A stretch of DNA of 64,000 bases. Origin: Clostridiales bacterium. Lineage in GTDB: Bacteria; Bacillota; Clostridia; Christensenellales; Borkfalkiaceae. The stretch covers positions 62,001-126,000 of the forward strand of contig SVHT01000001.1 of NCBI GenBank assembly GCA_015055615.1, given 5' to 3'. The position numbers and the translations under genes are program-made. The notes under the pieces are model-generated. The model worked only from the letters and a program-made list of their open reading frames with translations, searched no databases and was not told where the DNA came from. This document shows positions 18,850-26,642 of this stretch, piece by piece (position 1 is the first letter of the stretch; the number at the start of each line of letters is the position of its first letter).

Positions 18850-18990
18850 ATAAGAAAATGCAAGAAGAAGCGCTGATATACCTAATAAAAGGAAGAGAGT
18901 TTTTTGGTATGTTAGGTCAAGAAAGGGGCGTAATTGCCCCACTATAAAAACCGAAAAAAGGGGAGTTTGATTTCCTTTTTATAAAAAATT
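18850..18990 (+). promoter_or_regulatory. Structured uraA leader with a possible attenuator
   Basis: The leader holds a segment ATACCTAA (18878-18885) that can pair with either GGTAT (18906-18910) or TTAGGT (18912-18917), a GGGGC/GCCCC hairpin (18925-18940), and a last stem AAAAAGGGGA (18955-18964) / TTTCCTTTTT (18971-18980), whose 3' arm ends in five Ts like a terminator. The uraA Shine-Dalgarno site comes after it. This is the layout of a transcription attenuator. I could not match it to a known riboswitch class or to the PyrR binding loop. Confidence 0.5.
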
Positions 18991-19009
18991 TTTAAGGGGT
19001 GTTTCACTG

Positions 19010-20440
19010 ATGAAAAATTCTAACTTGGTGTATGGGGTCAAAGACAGACCCGGGCTGTGGAAAACGCTGATTTTTGCGTTCCAACAGGTACTTGCAATCC
19101 TTGCAGCGACGATTGTCGTTCCCGTAATTATCAATCAAAATACGGGCTCTAATATGTCGCAGTCGGCTGCGCTTGTCGGCGCTGGTTTGGGTACGCTTGT
19201 GTACCTTTGCTTTACGAAATTCAGAAGTCCCGTTTTCTTGGGCTCGTCTTTCGCGTTTATCGGCTCTATGTGCGCTGCATTTGGCGGTGCAGGCGCGTAT
19301 TTGTGCCTTGGCTATTTGGGCTTAATTCTCGGCGCTGTTTTCGCGGGCCTTGTGTACGTGGTTATCGCGATTATCGTTAAATTTGCAGGGGTAAAATGGA
19401 TCAATAAGATTATGCCCGCATCCGTTATCGGCCCCACGGTTGCCGTTATCGGTCTTTCGCTTGCAGGCAACGCGGTTGGCGATATGGTCAAGGGCAACGA
19501 ACTTCTTGCGCTTGGCGCTAAGTTTGATGCTGTAAATAACGTATGGGTTATGAACTGGACGGGTATCATCTGTTTGATTTGCGCAGTCGTAACGCTTGCG
19601 ACCGTTGTTATTTGTTCTGTGTACGGCAAAAAGATGATGAAGATGATTCCCTTCATTATCGGTATTTTGGCAGGGTATGCGGTGGCGTCGATCTTCACCC
19701 TTATCGGTATGGCAACGGATAATTCTAAGTTGGAAATCGTCAATTTTGCTTTATTCAAAGATATGGCTTGGTTACCTAAATTTACCGTTGTAGAGGCGTT
19801 TAAAGGCATTGGCGACGTAAACAATTTCAAGTGGGGCGCGTTTATCGTCAGCATCATCGTTGCGTACGTACCCGTAGCGTTTGTAGTATTTGCAGAACAT
19901 CTTGCCGACCATAAGAACATTTCTTCGATTATTGGCGACGATTTGTTGGAAAATCCCGGTCTGCACAGAACCTTGCTCGGCGACGGCGTAGGCTCGATGG
20001 TAGGTGCGGTTTTTGGTGGCTGCCCCAACACGACGTATGGCGAATCGGTTGGTTGTGTTGCAATTTCTCGCAACGCGTCCGTTGTTACGATTTTCACGGC
20101 GGCAATTATCTGTATTATTTCCGCGTTTATCGCGCCTTTCGTAACCTTCCTTGCAACGATTCCCACTTGCGTAATGGGTGGCGTATGCGTAGCTCTTTAC
20201 GGCTTTATTGCGGTATCTGGTTTGAAGATGATTCAAAAAGTTGACCTTAACAAAAACGGCAACCTCTTCACGGTAGCAACCGTTCTGATTTTGGGTGTTG
20301 GCGGTATGGCTTTGAAAATTAAGGAAATTACCATTACGGCAGTTGCTTGCGCGTTGATTGGCGGTATCATCGTTAACCTCGTAACGTCGAAAATGACCAA
20401 GAAAGAAGAGGCGGAAGAGAACAAAGAAAAGCAGGACTAA
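19010..20440 (+). CDS. uraA: Uracil/xanthine permease, NCS2 family
   Basis: A 476-residue inner-membrane nucleobase:cation symporter with about 14 hydrophobic segments. The family signature is seen in [13 protein letters not shown], and [10 protein letters not shown] marks the first half of the substrate site. It is followed 2 bp later by uracil phosphoribosyltransferase, so uracil rather than xanthine is the likely substrate: the pair imports uracil and converts it to UMP. The start ATG 19010 follows AAGGGGTG. Control is probably through the structured leader upstream. Confidence 0.92.
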   Translation: MKNSNLVYGVKDRPGLWKTLIFAFQQVLAILAATIVVPVIINQNTGSNMSQSAALVGAGLGTLVYLCFTKFRSPVFLGSSFAFIGSMCAAFGGAGAYLCLGYLGLILGAVFAGLVYVVIAIIVKFAGVKWINKIMPASVIGPTVAVIGLSLAGNAVGDMVKGNELLALGAKFDAVNNVWVMNWTGIICLICAVVTLATVVICSVYGKKMMKMIPFIIGILAGYAVASIFTLIGMATDNSKLEIVNFALFKDMAWLPKFTVVEAFKGIGDVNNFKWGAFIVSIIVAYVPVAFVVFAEHLADHKNISSIIGDDLLENPGLHRTLLGDGVGSMVGAVFGGCPNTTYGESVGCVAISRNASVVTIFTAAIICIISAFIAPFVTFLATIPTCVMGGVCVALYGFIAVSGLKMIQKVDLNKNGNLFTVATVLILGVGGMALKIKEITITAVACALIGGIIVNLVTSKMTKKEEAEENKEKQD

Positions 20441-20442
20441 TT

Positions 20443-21081
20443 ATGAAAAATTATAAAAACGTTCATATTTTGGATCATCCGTTGATCCGTCATAAATTAG
20501 CGATTATCCGCAACAAGGATACAGACACCAAACAATTCCGTGATATTGTCAAGGAGCTCGCTACGCTGATGGCGTACGAAAGCTTTAAGGATGTTCCCAC
20601 GCAGGAAATTGAAGTGGAAACACCGCTTGAAAAGACGACGCAAACGGTCGTAAAAGAAAACTCGATTGCGATTGTTCCGATTTTGCGCGCGGGTCTTGGT
20701 ATGGTGGACGGAATTTTGACGCTTTTCCCTGCGGCAAAGGTAGGGCATATCGGTTTGTATCGCGACGAAGAAACCTTAGAACCGCAGGAATATTACTGCA
20801 AGCTGCCCACGAATATCGAGCAGAAAGTGGTAATGGTGGTCGATCCAATGCTCGCAACGGGCGGTAGTGCTTGCGACGCAATAAAAATGCTGAAAAAGCG
20901 CGGTTGCGAAAAGATTAAGCTGTTGTCGATTATCGCTGCGCCTGAGGGCGTGAAAAAGGTTGCAGAAAACTACCCCGAAGTGGAAGTTTTCGTGGCAATG
21001 CTTGACCGTGGGTTGAACGAACACGGTTATATCGTGCCTGGGCTTGGCGACGCTGGCGACAGAATTTTTGGTACGAAATAA
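20443..21081 (+). CDS. upp: Uracil phosphoribosyltransferase
   Basis: A 212-residue cytosolic enzyme that makes UMP from uracil and PRPP. The PRPP loop [12 protein letters not shown], the region around [11 protein letters not shown], and the C-terminal [13 protein letters not shown] uracil-binding flag are all present and of normal length. It begins 2 bp after the permease stop, so the two proteins are made from one message. Confidence 0.97.
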   Translation: MKNYKNVHILDHPLIRHKLAIIRNKDTDTKQFRDIVKELATLMAYESFKDVPTQEIEVETPLEKTTQTVVKENSIAIVPILRAGLGMVDGILTLFPAAKVGHIGLYRDEETLEPQEYYCKLPTNIEQKVVMVVDPMLATGGSACDAIKMLKKRGCEKIKLLSIIAAPEGVKKVAENYPEVEVFVAMLDRGLNEHGYIVPGLGDAGDRIFGTK

Positions 21082-21091
21082 TTTTCTAAGA

Positions 21092-21127
21092 TAAAAGTGC
21101 AGGGCGTTTTAAGACGCCCTGCTTTTA
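21092..21127 (+). terminator. Terminator of uraA-upp
   Basis: Stem GCAGGGCGT / ACGCCCTGC extended by AAAAG / CTTTT pairs, followed by TTTTAT. Confidence 0.92.
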
Positions 21128-21139
21128 TGCGGATAGATT

Positions 21140-22117
21140 ATGGAAGAAATACAAAAAGGCTTAAAAGAAAAATTGCATAAACATATAATTCCGATTTCTT
21201 ACGTAGGCTTGATTTTCGTTGTCCTTGTATGGGGCACCGTTCCGATTCTTACAGGGAAATTGATAACGACAGAGGGACCTTACTCGGCGTCGTTATATAA
21301 CGCTGCGCTCGGTTTGGTTGCGGCGATTGCGCTCATGATTATTTGCGCTCCGAAATTAAAAACCTTGCATAAGGGCTACTTTTTGCTTGCCGTTCCGACG
21401 GGCGCATTCAACGCTATTGCATCTTTGCTTCAAAAAATCGGTTTGAAATACACAACGGAAACGCAATATGCTTTTTTAGAAAATCTTTCGTGTGTTATTG
21501 TGCCCGTCTTGCTGTTTTTCTTTATCAAGAAAAAGCCGAGCCTTACGACGATTTTTGCTTGCGTTTTATGTCTTGTCGGTTCGTTTGTGTTAAACTGTTC
21601 GAAGGATGGGTTGACATTTGGCGTTGGTGAGATTTTATGTGCGCTTGCAGGGCTTTGTTACGGCGTAAATATTGCGGCGACGGGTGTGTTTGCCAAGAAG
21701 ATGAATGCGGGATTGTATGTTATGATTCAAATGTGGGTGCAGGCGATTTTGTCTTTTGCTATTGCGTTTTGCTTGTCAAATATTAAGATAGGCGGAGCGC
21801 CGATTGAGCCCATGCTCTTTTCTTGGGAGGCAAAACATATTTGGCTGCTCATCGCTTTGGCTTTGGGTTCAAGTACGCTTTGTTGGTTAATCCGTACCAG
21901 CGTTATGAAATACATCAACGCGTCGGCGGTGGCGGTCATTATGCCTTGTTCGGCGGTGGTAACCAGCATAATATCCGTTGTTTTTGGTAAAGATACGTTA
22001 ACGTTGCCTTTAATTTTAGGGGCGAGTATCGGCTTTTTAGCGGCGGTTTTATCGGGGATTGCCGATGTGTTAGATTCCAAGAAAAAGACGAAAAAAGAAC
22101 CCGAAGAAGAGCCATAA
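21140..22117 (+). CDS. EamA/DMT-family transporter
   Basis: A 325-residue membrane protein with ten hydrophobic segments in two EamA halves (first half from about residue 18, second from about 155), the layout of drug/metabolite exporters. A charged tail (KKKTKKEPEEEP) lies in the cytosol. It starts 13 bp after the upp terminator with no obvious promoter of its own, so read-through from uraA-upp may supply it. Substrate unknown. Confidence 0.85.
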   Translation: MEEIQKGLKEKLHKHIIPISYVGLIFVVLVWGTVPILTGKLITTEGPYSASLYNAALGLVAAIALMIICAPKLKTLHKGYFLLAVPTGAFNAIASLLQKIGLKYTTETQYAFLENLSCVIVPVLLFFFIKKKPSLTTIFACVLCLVGSFVLNCSKDGLTFGVGEILCALAGLCYGVNIAATGVFAKKMNAGLYVMIQMWVQAILSFAIAFCLSNIKIGGAPIEPMLFSWEAKHIWLLIALALGSSTLCWLIRTSVMKYINASAVAVIMPCSAVVTSIISVVFGKDTLTLPLILGASIGFLAAVLSGIADVLDSKKKTKKEPEEEP

Positions 22118-22175
22118 AAGAAAATTGGCTCAGACTTGTCGCTCATTTTATATATAAAGAAAAATGTGCTTATAC

Positions 22176-22204
22176 TTGACAAAAATTGGATGGTGTGATA
22201 TAAT
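22176..22204 (+). promoter_or_regulatory. Consensus promoter of the zinc-ribbon gene
   Basis: TTGACA, 17-bp spacer, TATAAT: a perfect sigma-A match 30 bp before the start codon. Confidence 0.88.
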
Positions 22205-22233
22205 AGAATTACATAAAAATTGTGGAGGGAATT

Positions 22234-22641
22234 ATGGCTTTATTTAGAGTAAAATGTTCTTCTTGCGGACACGTAGGCGATATTTCGTCGGATTGTGAGT
22301 GTCCAAAATGCAAAAATGCTCTTAGCGTTACGCACGAGGGCGGTGTGCAGATTTATCGCATGGGTTCTCCCGTCGGGGTTGCGGTTGGGTACGGTATTTA
22401 TATCAACGGTCAGCCGTACGGACACCTTGCCAACAAGGAAAGCGTAAAAATACCACTTCCTTACGGTACGTATACCTTCCATTTTACTTGTGGCATGACA
22501 AGAAAGTGTCAAGACGTGACGGTGGAGATTACGCCCGAAAAACGCATTGCATACATAAAGGCGCGCATAAAAATGGGCTTTTGGTCGAATAAGATTTTTG
22601 CGGAGCTTGTAAACGCGGAAGATATGCCACCGATGCAATAA
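22234..22641 (+). CDS. Small zinc-ribbon protein with C-terminal beta domain
   Basis: A 135-residue soluble protein. The N terminus has a four-Cys zinc ribbon (CSSC near 8-11, CPKC near 22-25) and the rest is a beta-rich domain in which YINGQPYGHL...LPYGTYTFHF resembles the PEGA/DUF2846 fold that often decorates surface or signalling proteins. No signal peptide. ATG 22234 follows GGAGGG. Its perfect promoter and own terminator imply a well expressed single gene. Function unknown. Confidence 0.75.
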   Translation: MALFRVKCSSCGHVGDISSDCECPKCKNALSVTHEGGVQIYRMGSPVGVAVGYGIYINGQPYGHLANKESVKIPLPYGTYTFHFTCGMTRKCQDVTVEITPEKRIAYIKARIKMGFWSNKIFAELVNAEDMPPMQ

Positions 22642-22656
22642 CCGAACAGAAAACAT

Positions 22657-22690
22657 AAAAGGATAGCGAAATCTTTTCGTTATCCTTTTT
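22657..22690 (+). terminator. Terminator after the zinc-ribbon gene
   Basis: 14-bp stem AAAAGGATAGCGAA / TTCGTTATCCTTTT with one G-T pair and a T run. Confidence 0.9.
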
Positions 22691-22696
22691 CTCTTG

Positions 22697-22735
22697 TAAA
22701 AAGATGCCCCCAAGTACGTTTAACTTTGGGGGCAT
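22697..22735 (-). terminator. Terminator of the ABC transporter operon
   Basis: Stem ATGCCCCCAAGT / ACTTTGGGGGCAT; read on the minus strand it is followed by a T run (CTTTTTAC), 31 bp after the permease stop. Confidence 0.88.
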
Positions 22736-22765
22736 AGCATTTGGTTTAATTAAGTTGTTTTATGA

Positions 22766-23584
22766 TTATTTTAAATCTTTTTTCTTGAATACGAGGATTC
22801 CAAGGCCGATAAACCCTACGCAACCGATAACGGCGGGCAGTATAACGTAGAGTAAGTCACGCCAAGCGTAAGCCGTTCCTTGTCCGATTACCGTTCCCAA
22901 AAATACGTTGGATTTCGTCAAAAATTCCAAGACGGAGTACGCTGTTTGATTGGTGACGAACATTAAGGAAATGCTAAGAATTCCGCCGATAAGCGCGCAT
23001 AAAAAGGCTACCGCAACGTACATAACGATGGTCAAGCCCATATTCTTCATAAACACGGACAAAAAGGCAAGAAATGCGGCGATAAACAGATAAACCAAAA
23101 TTTCCAAAGCGACCGATTCCAGCAGATAGAGAAAATCTTTTGCGTGGAAAGGGGTGGGTTGATAGGGGAAGAATAAGAGCGAAAAAAGCAGGGTTACGAG
23201 CGCGTGCGCCAAAATAACGCCACACATAACGATTGCGCAAGAAAGGAAGGTGGAAAGGAAGATATTCGTTCTTGTTTTTCCGCAAATGATTTTATTTCTA
23301 ACCGTTCCGTAACTGAAATCCTTGCAGAGAATAATCGAGAGGAAAATGGGAAGAATCAACCCGAAATTATCCCCAGGAATAAACGCGGAGAAAAACAAGT
23401 TTTTCGCGCTAACGTTGAGCGCTGCGCCCATTTCCGTGGCGGTTTCCTCTAAGTCCAACGCGCTAAACAAAAGCTTGTAGACAAGGGGATTAAACAAGGC
23501 AAAAACACCGCCGATAATACAAAGAATCAAAAAAAGCTTGTCTTTTAAAATACGCTTTAAATCTGTTTTTAATAAATTACGCAT
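22766..23584 (-). CDS. ABC-2 type transporter permease
   Basis: A 272-residue integral membrane protein with six hydrophobic segments: one near the N terminus, then a large outward segment, four clustered, and one at the C terminus. This is the ABC-2 pattern of exporters for drugs, peptides or lantibiotics. The start overlaps the end of the ATPase gene by 8 bp, so the two form one transporter. The cargo cannot be told; no bacteriocin gene is near. Confidence 0.85.
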   Translation of the reverse strand: MRNLLKTDLKRILKDKLFLILCIIGGVFALFNPLVYKLLFSALDLEETATEMGAALNVSAKNLFFSAFIPGDNFGLILPIFLSIILCKDFSYGTVRNKIICGKTRTNIFLSTFLSCAIVMCGVILAHALVTLLFSLLFFPYQPTPFHAKDFLYLLESVALEILVYLFIAAFLAFLSVFMKNMGLTIVMYVAVAFLCALIGGILSISLMFVTNQTAYSVLEFLTKSNVFLGTVIGQGTAYAWRDLLYVILPAVIGCVGFIGLGILVFKKKDLK

Positions 23585-24497
23585 GGTGGCCTCCTACGAT
23601 AGAGAGGTAATAATCTTCAATGCTTGACGAATAGCAGTTGACGCTTAAAATCTCGATACCCGCCTGAATAACCTTGTTTAAAACAGCATTTAAAGAGATA
23701 TTTCCGTAGATTTTAACGCCGTTTGCGGCGGGCGCAAGGCTTTCTACGGGGATTTCTTCGCGTAAAATTTGAAACAGCTTTTGTTTGTCGTCCACTTCAA
23801 TTACCGCCCATTTTTGGCATTCTTTTTTCAGGTCCTCAGCGGAAATTTCTTTTAAAATCTTGCCCTTGGAAATAATGCCGTATGTGTTCGCGAGCAGAGA
23901 AAGCTCCGTCAAAATATGCGAGGAAATCAAGAAAGTGATATTTTGTTCTCGGTTCAGTTTTAATATCAATTCGCGGATTTCCACAATACCCGCGGGGTCG
24001 AGTCCGTTCATCGGCTCATCGAGAATAATAAAATCGGGCGAGCCTAACAGCGCCATAGCAATCCCCAATCGCTGTCGCATACCAAGGGAAAAATTACCCG
24101 CTTTTTTCGGCTCGTTGTACAATTCGGATAAGCCCACGTCTGCCAAGACCTCTTTGATTCGTTCTTGATTTGTGCAACCGAGTAAAAGGCTTTGCATTTT
24201 TAAGTTTTCCAAAGCGGACATATTGAGATAAATGGAAGGGGTTTCCACGATAGCGCCAACCCGTTTCCGTGCTTGAGAAATGGCGGGGGAAGTGTTGGGC
24301 GTTTCAAACAGCGCGAAATCGCCACCGTTTGCAGAAATCAATCCCGTAATTAGACGGATGAGGGTAGTTTTCCCTGAACCGTTTTCGCCGATAAAGCCGT
24401 AAATATCCCCTTTATGAATCGTGATATTCACTTTATCGAGGACCAGTCGTCCCTTATAGCGTTTGGATAAGTCGTGCGTTTGTAATACGTATTCCAT
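23577..24497 (-). CDS. ABC transporter ATP-binding protein
   Basis: A 306-residue ATPase of the multidrug/bacitracin type. Walker A GENGSGKTT is near residues 36-44, the signature is FSLGMRQRLG, Walker B is FIILDEPMNGLDPAG, and a C-terminal regulatory domain of about 90 residues follows. The minus-strand start at 24497 was chosen because GAAAGGAG precedes it; the longer open frame reaching 24833 runs through the promoter and the repeat and is not coding. Partner: the permease just downstream. Confidence 0.94.
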   Translation of the reverse strand: MEYVLQTHDLSKRYKGRLVLDKVNITIHKGDIYGFIGENGSGKTTLIRLITGLISANGGDFALFETPNTSPAISQARKRVGAIVETPSIYLNMSALENLKMQSLLLGCTNQERIKEVLADVGLSELYNEPKKAGNFSLGMRQRLGIAMALLGSPDFIILDEPMNGLDPAGIVEIRELILKLNREQNITFLISSHILTELSLLANTYGIISKGKILKEISAEDLKKECQKWAVIEVDDKQKLFQILREEIPVESLAPAANGVKIYGNISLNAVLNKVIQAGIEILSVNCYSSSIEDYYLSIVGGHHA

Positions 24498-24528
24498 AAC
24501 AGCTCCTTTCTTTTTATCTACTACATTG

Positions 24529-24557
24529 AGTATATCCTTTTTTTTGTTGTTTGTCAA
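24529..24557 (-). promoter_or_regulatory. Promoter of the ABC transporter operon
   Basis: On the minus strand TTGACA, 17-bp spacer, TATACT, 32 bp before the start codon. Confidence 0.88.
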
Positions 24558-24633
24558 GGGGGTAATAGGGAAAAATAGGTGTAAAGGGGGGGAGCGTGCT
24601 CTACGCTTTGTAGAGTGAACTTTGTGATAGAAT

Positions 24634-24666
24634 AAATATCCCCGCGTTTTCAACGCGGGGATATTT
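24634..24666 (-). terminator. 13-bp perfect hairpin after tRNA-derived element A
   Basis: AAATATCCCCGCG (24634-24646) and CGCGGGGATATTT (24654-24666). On the minus strand it follows the tRNA-like tail of element A by 4 bp, in the place where a tRNA gene would have its terminator. The T run is weak. A second small hairpin (CTCTAC/GTAGAG) lies at 24599-24615. Confidence 0.6.
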
Positions 24667-24670
24667 CTTT

Positions 24671-24777
24671 GTGACCTTATCGGGTATCTCCGATACCCCA
24701 AAGGGGTCCCTCGGAGGGCAGCGGTCGTTTGTACTCCCTCGCGCGAACCCTTCGCGTTCATCGTGTTTCCCGATAAG
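24671..24777 (-). ncRNA. tRNA-Glu-derived structured element, copy A (putative)
   Basis: On the minus strand this 107-bp element begins CTTATCGGG and ends CCCGATAAG plus GTCAC, so its ends pair and reproduce the acceptor/T helix of the neighbouring tRNA-Glu. The D and anticodon arms are absent, and the T loop is replaced by a large insert that contains TTCGCGCGAG (complement at 24738-24747), a GAGGG/CCCTC hairpin and a GGTATC/GATACC hairpin. The terminal CCA is degraded in this copy. Whether it is transcribed is unknown; it could equally be a non-autonomous mobile repeat. Confidence 0.5.
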
Positions 24778-24781
24778 ACAC

Positions 24782-24811
24782 AAAAAGAAAAGGACACCAT
24801 TTGGTGTCCTG
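24782..24811 (-). terminator. Terminator of the pyruvyl transferase gene (repeat copy)
   Basis: AGGACACCA/TGGTGTCCT stem (24791-24810), on the minus strand followed by TTTTCTTTTT. It is a copy of the tRNA-Glu terminator at 26285-26313. Confidence 0.88.
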
Positions 24812-24856
24812 CTTTTTGGTAACCCTTAACCAACCTAAATCGATTTTTTGGGTGTT

Positions 24857-26026
24857 TTACAAATATTTCTTTATTTCATCGCACATACGGTTATACGTCG
24901 CCAATGCATTTTTTCGTCCACTTTGCACGTATTCACGGCTACGCTGCGCGTCGGTGACCATTTCTAATACCACTTTCGGGAACTTTTCGCGATCTTCTTC
25001 AATATCAAAATTGAAAAGCCAATTTGAAAGACCAATATCTTCGATCATATACCCTTTCGTTGTTTGCTCACGCCAACGCGCTACGATTGCAGGCACTCCG
25101 TTTCCTATACACATAATAGGCGAATGCATTTCGCAACCAAACAGTCCACAACTCTCTTTGTACACGGCAAGCGCCTCGTCGGGCAACCAAAATTCTTCTT
25201 TCACGACCGTTCTTTTCTGAATTTGCGGTGGTAATTTTTCGTAAATTGCACGTTTCCCAAGCGCTATTTGCGAACAATCTTCGGGGCAAATAAAAACTTT
25301 GAGATCGGTGTTTTCTACAATCTCGGTAATGGCTTTACGCAACGGCAAAAGGTCTGTTTCTTCCATTTTCTTATTATACGCGTCACGTTCAGCGTTGTAG
25401 GCGTCACTCTCTTTAATTTCCCAATACGGCGTATAGCGGTTTCGGGGAATACAGCAAACGAATTTACCTGATTCCAATCCGTATTTTTGCATGGTCTGCT
25501 CTGCCTTTACCGTATCCGTAAGGTTATAGGCAAATACTCCGTCACACCCAAAATCCATCACCTTTGCGTGAATACCGTTTTCTTTGGCGTATTGAAGGGA
25601 TTTGGAATCTCTATAATAGATAAAAGCCGCTTTATTAAGTAGATTTTTTTGTTCTTGCAAATGGTCGAGCGCAATATCGGGACCGCAAGTAATCCCAAAC
25701 AACCCAAAGGGTTTGTTCGTTCTCTCGTAAAACTGTTTTACGTCTTCATACGCAACGAAATAGGGAGCAGATGCGTGCACCAAAAAATCGCACTCGTCAA
25801 CGGCAGTAAGGAGTTCTTTTTTGCCTTCTGAAATAGTTCCTTCCACGATTTTAACGTCGGGAAAATGGGAGCTAAGCATATTTCTAACAGAATCGTTTAA
25901 TCTGCTTGCCCAAAGCGTTATTTTTGCGCTTGGAAACTTTTCTTTTAAGATGGCAAGAATAGCAGGGGAGTGTGCAATATCGCCAACGTTGACCGTTTGC
26001 CACGAACCGCGAAGTAATATATTCAT
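24857..26026 (-). CDS. Polysaccharide pyruvyl transferase family protein
   Basis: A 389-residue protein of the polysaccharide pyruvyl transferase (WcaK/CsaB-like) family, which adds ketal pyruvate to surface sugars. Seen are the N-terminal GSWQTVNVGDIAHSP nucleotide-fold start, DFLVHASAPYF, and the C-terminal GCEMHSPIMCIGNGVPAI motif that forms the donor site. ATG at 26026 is chosen from the first conserved residues; AGGAG lies 12 nt before it, a little far. It stands alone, bounded on both sides by tRNA-derived direct repeats, and is somewhat more AT-rich than its neighbours, all of which suggest acquisition as a cassette. The acceptor sugar is unknown. Confidence 0.83.
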   Translation of the reverse strand: MNILLRGSWQTVNVGDIAHSPAILAILKEKFPSAKITLWASRLNDSVRNMLSSHFPDVKIVEGTISEGKKELLTAVDECDFLVHASAPYFVAYEDVKQFYERTNKPFGLFGITCGPDIALDHLQEQKNLLNKAAFIYYRDSKSLQYAKENGIHAKVMDFGCDGVFAYNLTDTVKAEQTMQKYGLESGKFVCCIPRNRYTPYWEIKESDAYNAERDAYNKKMEETDLLPLRKAITEIVENTDLKVFICPEDCSQIALGKRAIYEKLPPQIQKRTVVKEEFWLPDEALAVYKESCGLFGCEMHSPIMCIGNGVPAIVARWREQTTKGYMIEDIGLSNWLFNFDIEEDREKFPKVVLEMVTDAQRSREYVQSGRKNALATYNRMCDEIKKYL

Positions 26027-26056
26027 AGTTTTCAATGTCTCCTTTTTTTCTTCATC

Positions 26057-26085
26057 ATTATATAATAAAAGCAAAATGGTGTCAA
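26057..26085 (-). promoter_or_regulatory. Promoter of the pyruvyl transferase gene
   Basis: On the minus strand TTGACA, 17-bp spacer, TATAAT, a perfect consensus. Confidence 0.9.
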
Positions 26086-26117
26086 TATATTTTTTAACTC
26101 AGTTGATTGCTTTTTTT

Positions 26118-26167
26118 CGTATAATAAAGAAAAACTCCGAACCAATAGATGTAGTTCGGATTATACG
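26118..26167 (-). terminator. Terminator-like hairpin after element B
   Basis: Outer arms CGTATAAT/ATTATACG and inner arms TCCGAAC/GTTCGGA; on the minus strand the inner stem is followed by GTTTTTC. It begins right after the CCA-bearing tail of element B, again the position of a tRNA terminator. Confidence 0.7.
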
Positions 26168-26173
26168 TTTTTG

Positions 26174-26280
26174 GTGACCTTATCGGGTATCTCCGATACC
26201 CTTAAAAGGGAACCCTCGGAGAGCGTCGGCGATAAATCGCCTCGCGCGAACCCTTCGCGTTCATCGTGTTTCCCGATAAG
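26174..26280 (-). ncRNA. tRNA-Glu-derived structured element, copy B (putative)
   Basis: Same plan as copy A: minus-strand CTTATCGGG (complement of 26272-26280) pairs with CCCGATAAG, and the 3' end continues GGTCACCA, keeping the CCA of a mature tRNA. The 20 bases at 26168-26187 are identical to 26316-26335, which cover the tRNA-Glu 3' end and flanking T run. The enlarged T-loop insert carries TTCGCGCGAG (complement at 26241-26250), then a GGCGAT/ATCGCC hairpin and GACGCTCTC. It lies immediately after the tRNA-Glu terminator. Confidence 0.55.
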
Positions 26281-26284
26281 ACAC

Positions 26285-26313
26285 AAAAAGAAAAGGACAC
26301 CATTTGGTGTCCT
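26285..26313 (-). terminator. Terminator of tRNA-Glu
   Basis: AGGACACCA/TGGTGTCCT stem (26294-26313), on the minus strand followed by TTTTCTTTTT. Confidence 0.9.
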
Positions 26314-26319
26314 GTTTTT

Positions 26320-26394
26320 TGGTGACCTTATCGGGACTCGAACCCGAGTTTGCGCCGTGAGAGGGCGCCGTCCTAACCGCTAGACGATAAGGCC
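26320..26394 (-). tRNA. tRNA-Glu, anticodon CTC
   Basis: Minus strand. Acceptor GGCCTTA/TAAGGTC (one G-U pair), discriminator A and encoded CCA (26320-26322). Anticodon stem GCGCC/GGCGC with loop CTCTCAC gives CTC, reading GAG. T arm TCGGG-TTCGAGT-CCCGA. Its 3' end is the source of the tail sequence in repeats A and B. Confidence 0.96.
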
Positions 26395-26413
26395 AAGTGT
26401 TTATTGCTTATGT

Positions 26414-26442
26414 AGTATAGCACATTTTTTGCGGAATATCAA
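26414..26442 (-). promoter_or_regulatory. Promoter of tRNA-Glu
   Basis: On the minus strand TTGATA, 17-bp spacer, TATACT, 20 bp before the tRNA 5' end. The stretch 26443-26566 towards the next promoter holds nothing I recognise. Confidence 0.8.
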
Positions 26443-26566
26443 CTGTTTTTTGGGTTTGAATAAAAAATTTCCACGGAAAAAGTTCGCTTTTTATTGATTG
26501 TTCTATTCGGGAACAAAAATGCAGAAAAAATGATTAAAAAACGAACAAAAATAATGAAAAAGGATA

Positions 26567-26595
26567 TGGACAAATAGGGAATAATCTGTTATAAT
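26567..26595 (+). promoter_or_regulatory. Promoter of the GH130/GH29/MFS operon
   Basis: TGGACA, 17-bp spacer, TATAAT. Confidence 0.75.
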
Positions 26596-26642
26596 GTATT
26601 TAGCCGTATGCTTTTACGGATTAATAATAGAGAGGATAGTAC

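Larger units (their letters stand above)
24671..24820. repeat. 150-bp direct repeat, copy A
   Basis: Pairs with 26174-26323 in the same orientation. It comprises the tRNA-derived element plus the hairpin AGGACACCA/TGGTGTCCT. The two copies are nearly identical at both ends and over the last 75 bases, and differ mainly over a 30-bp middle part that still folds into a hairpin in each. They bracket the pyruvyl transferase gene. Confidence 0.9.
26174..26323. repeat. 150-bp direct repeat, copy B
   Basis: Partner of 24671-24820; ends exactly where the tRNA-Glu 3' end begins, so the tRNA tail sequence stands at both of its borders. Confidence 0.9.

Noticed and set aside
18850-18990. Purine, preQ1 or other known riboswitch in the uraA leader
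   Set aside because: None of the conserved core bases that I know for these classes are present.
24498-24833. In-frame N-terminal extension of the ABC ATPase up to 24833
   Set aside because: It would read through the consensus promoter and the tRNA-derived repeat; the start at 24497 has a good ribosome site and begins at the conserved domain.
24671-26323. The two direct repeats as a CRISPR array or an insertion sequence
   Set aside because: Only two copies 1.5 kb apart with a normal gene between, and no cas, transposase or integrase gene; the border sequence is tRNA-derived.
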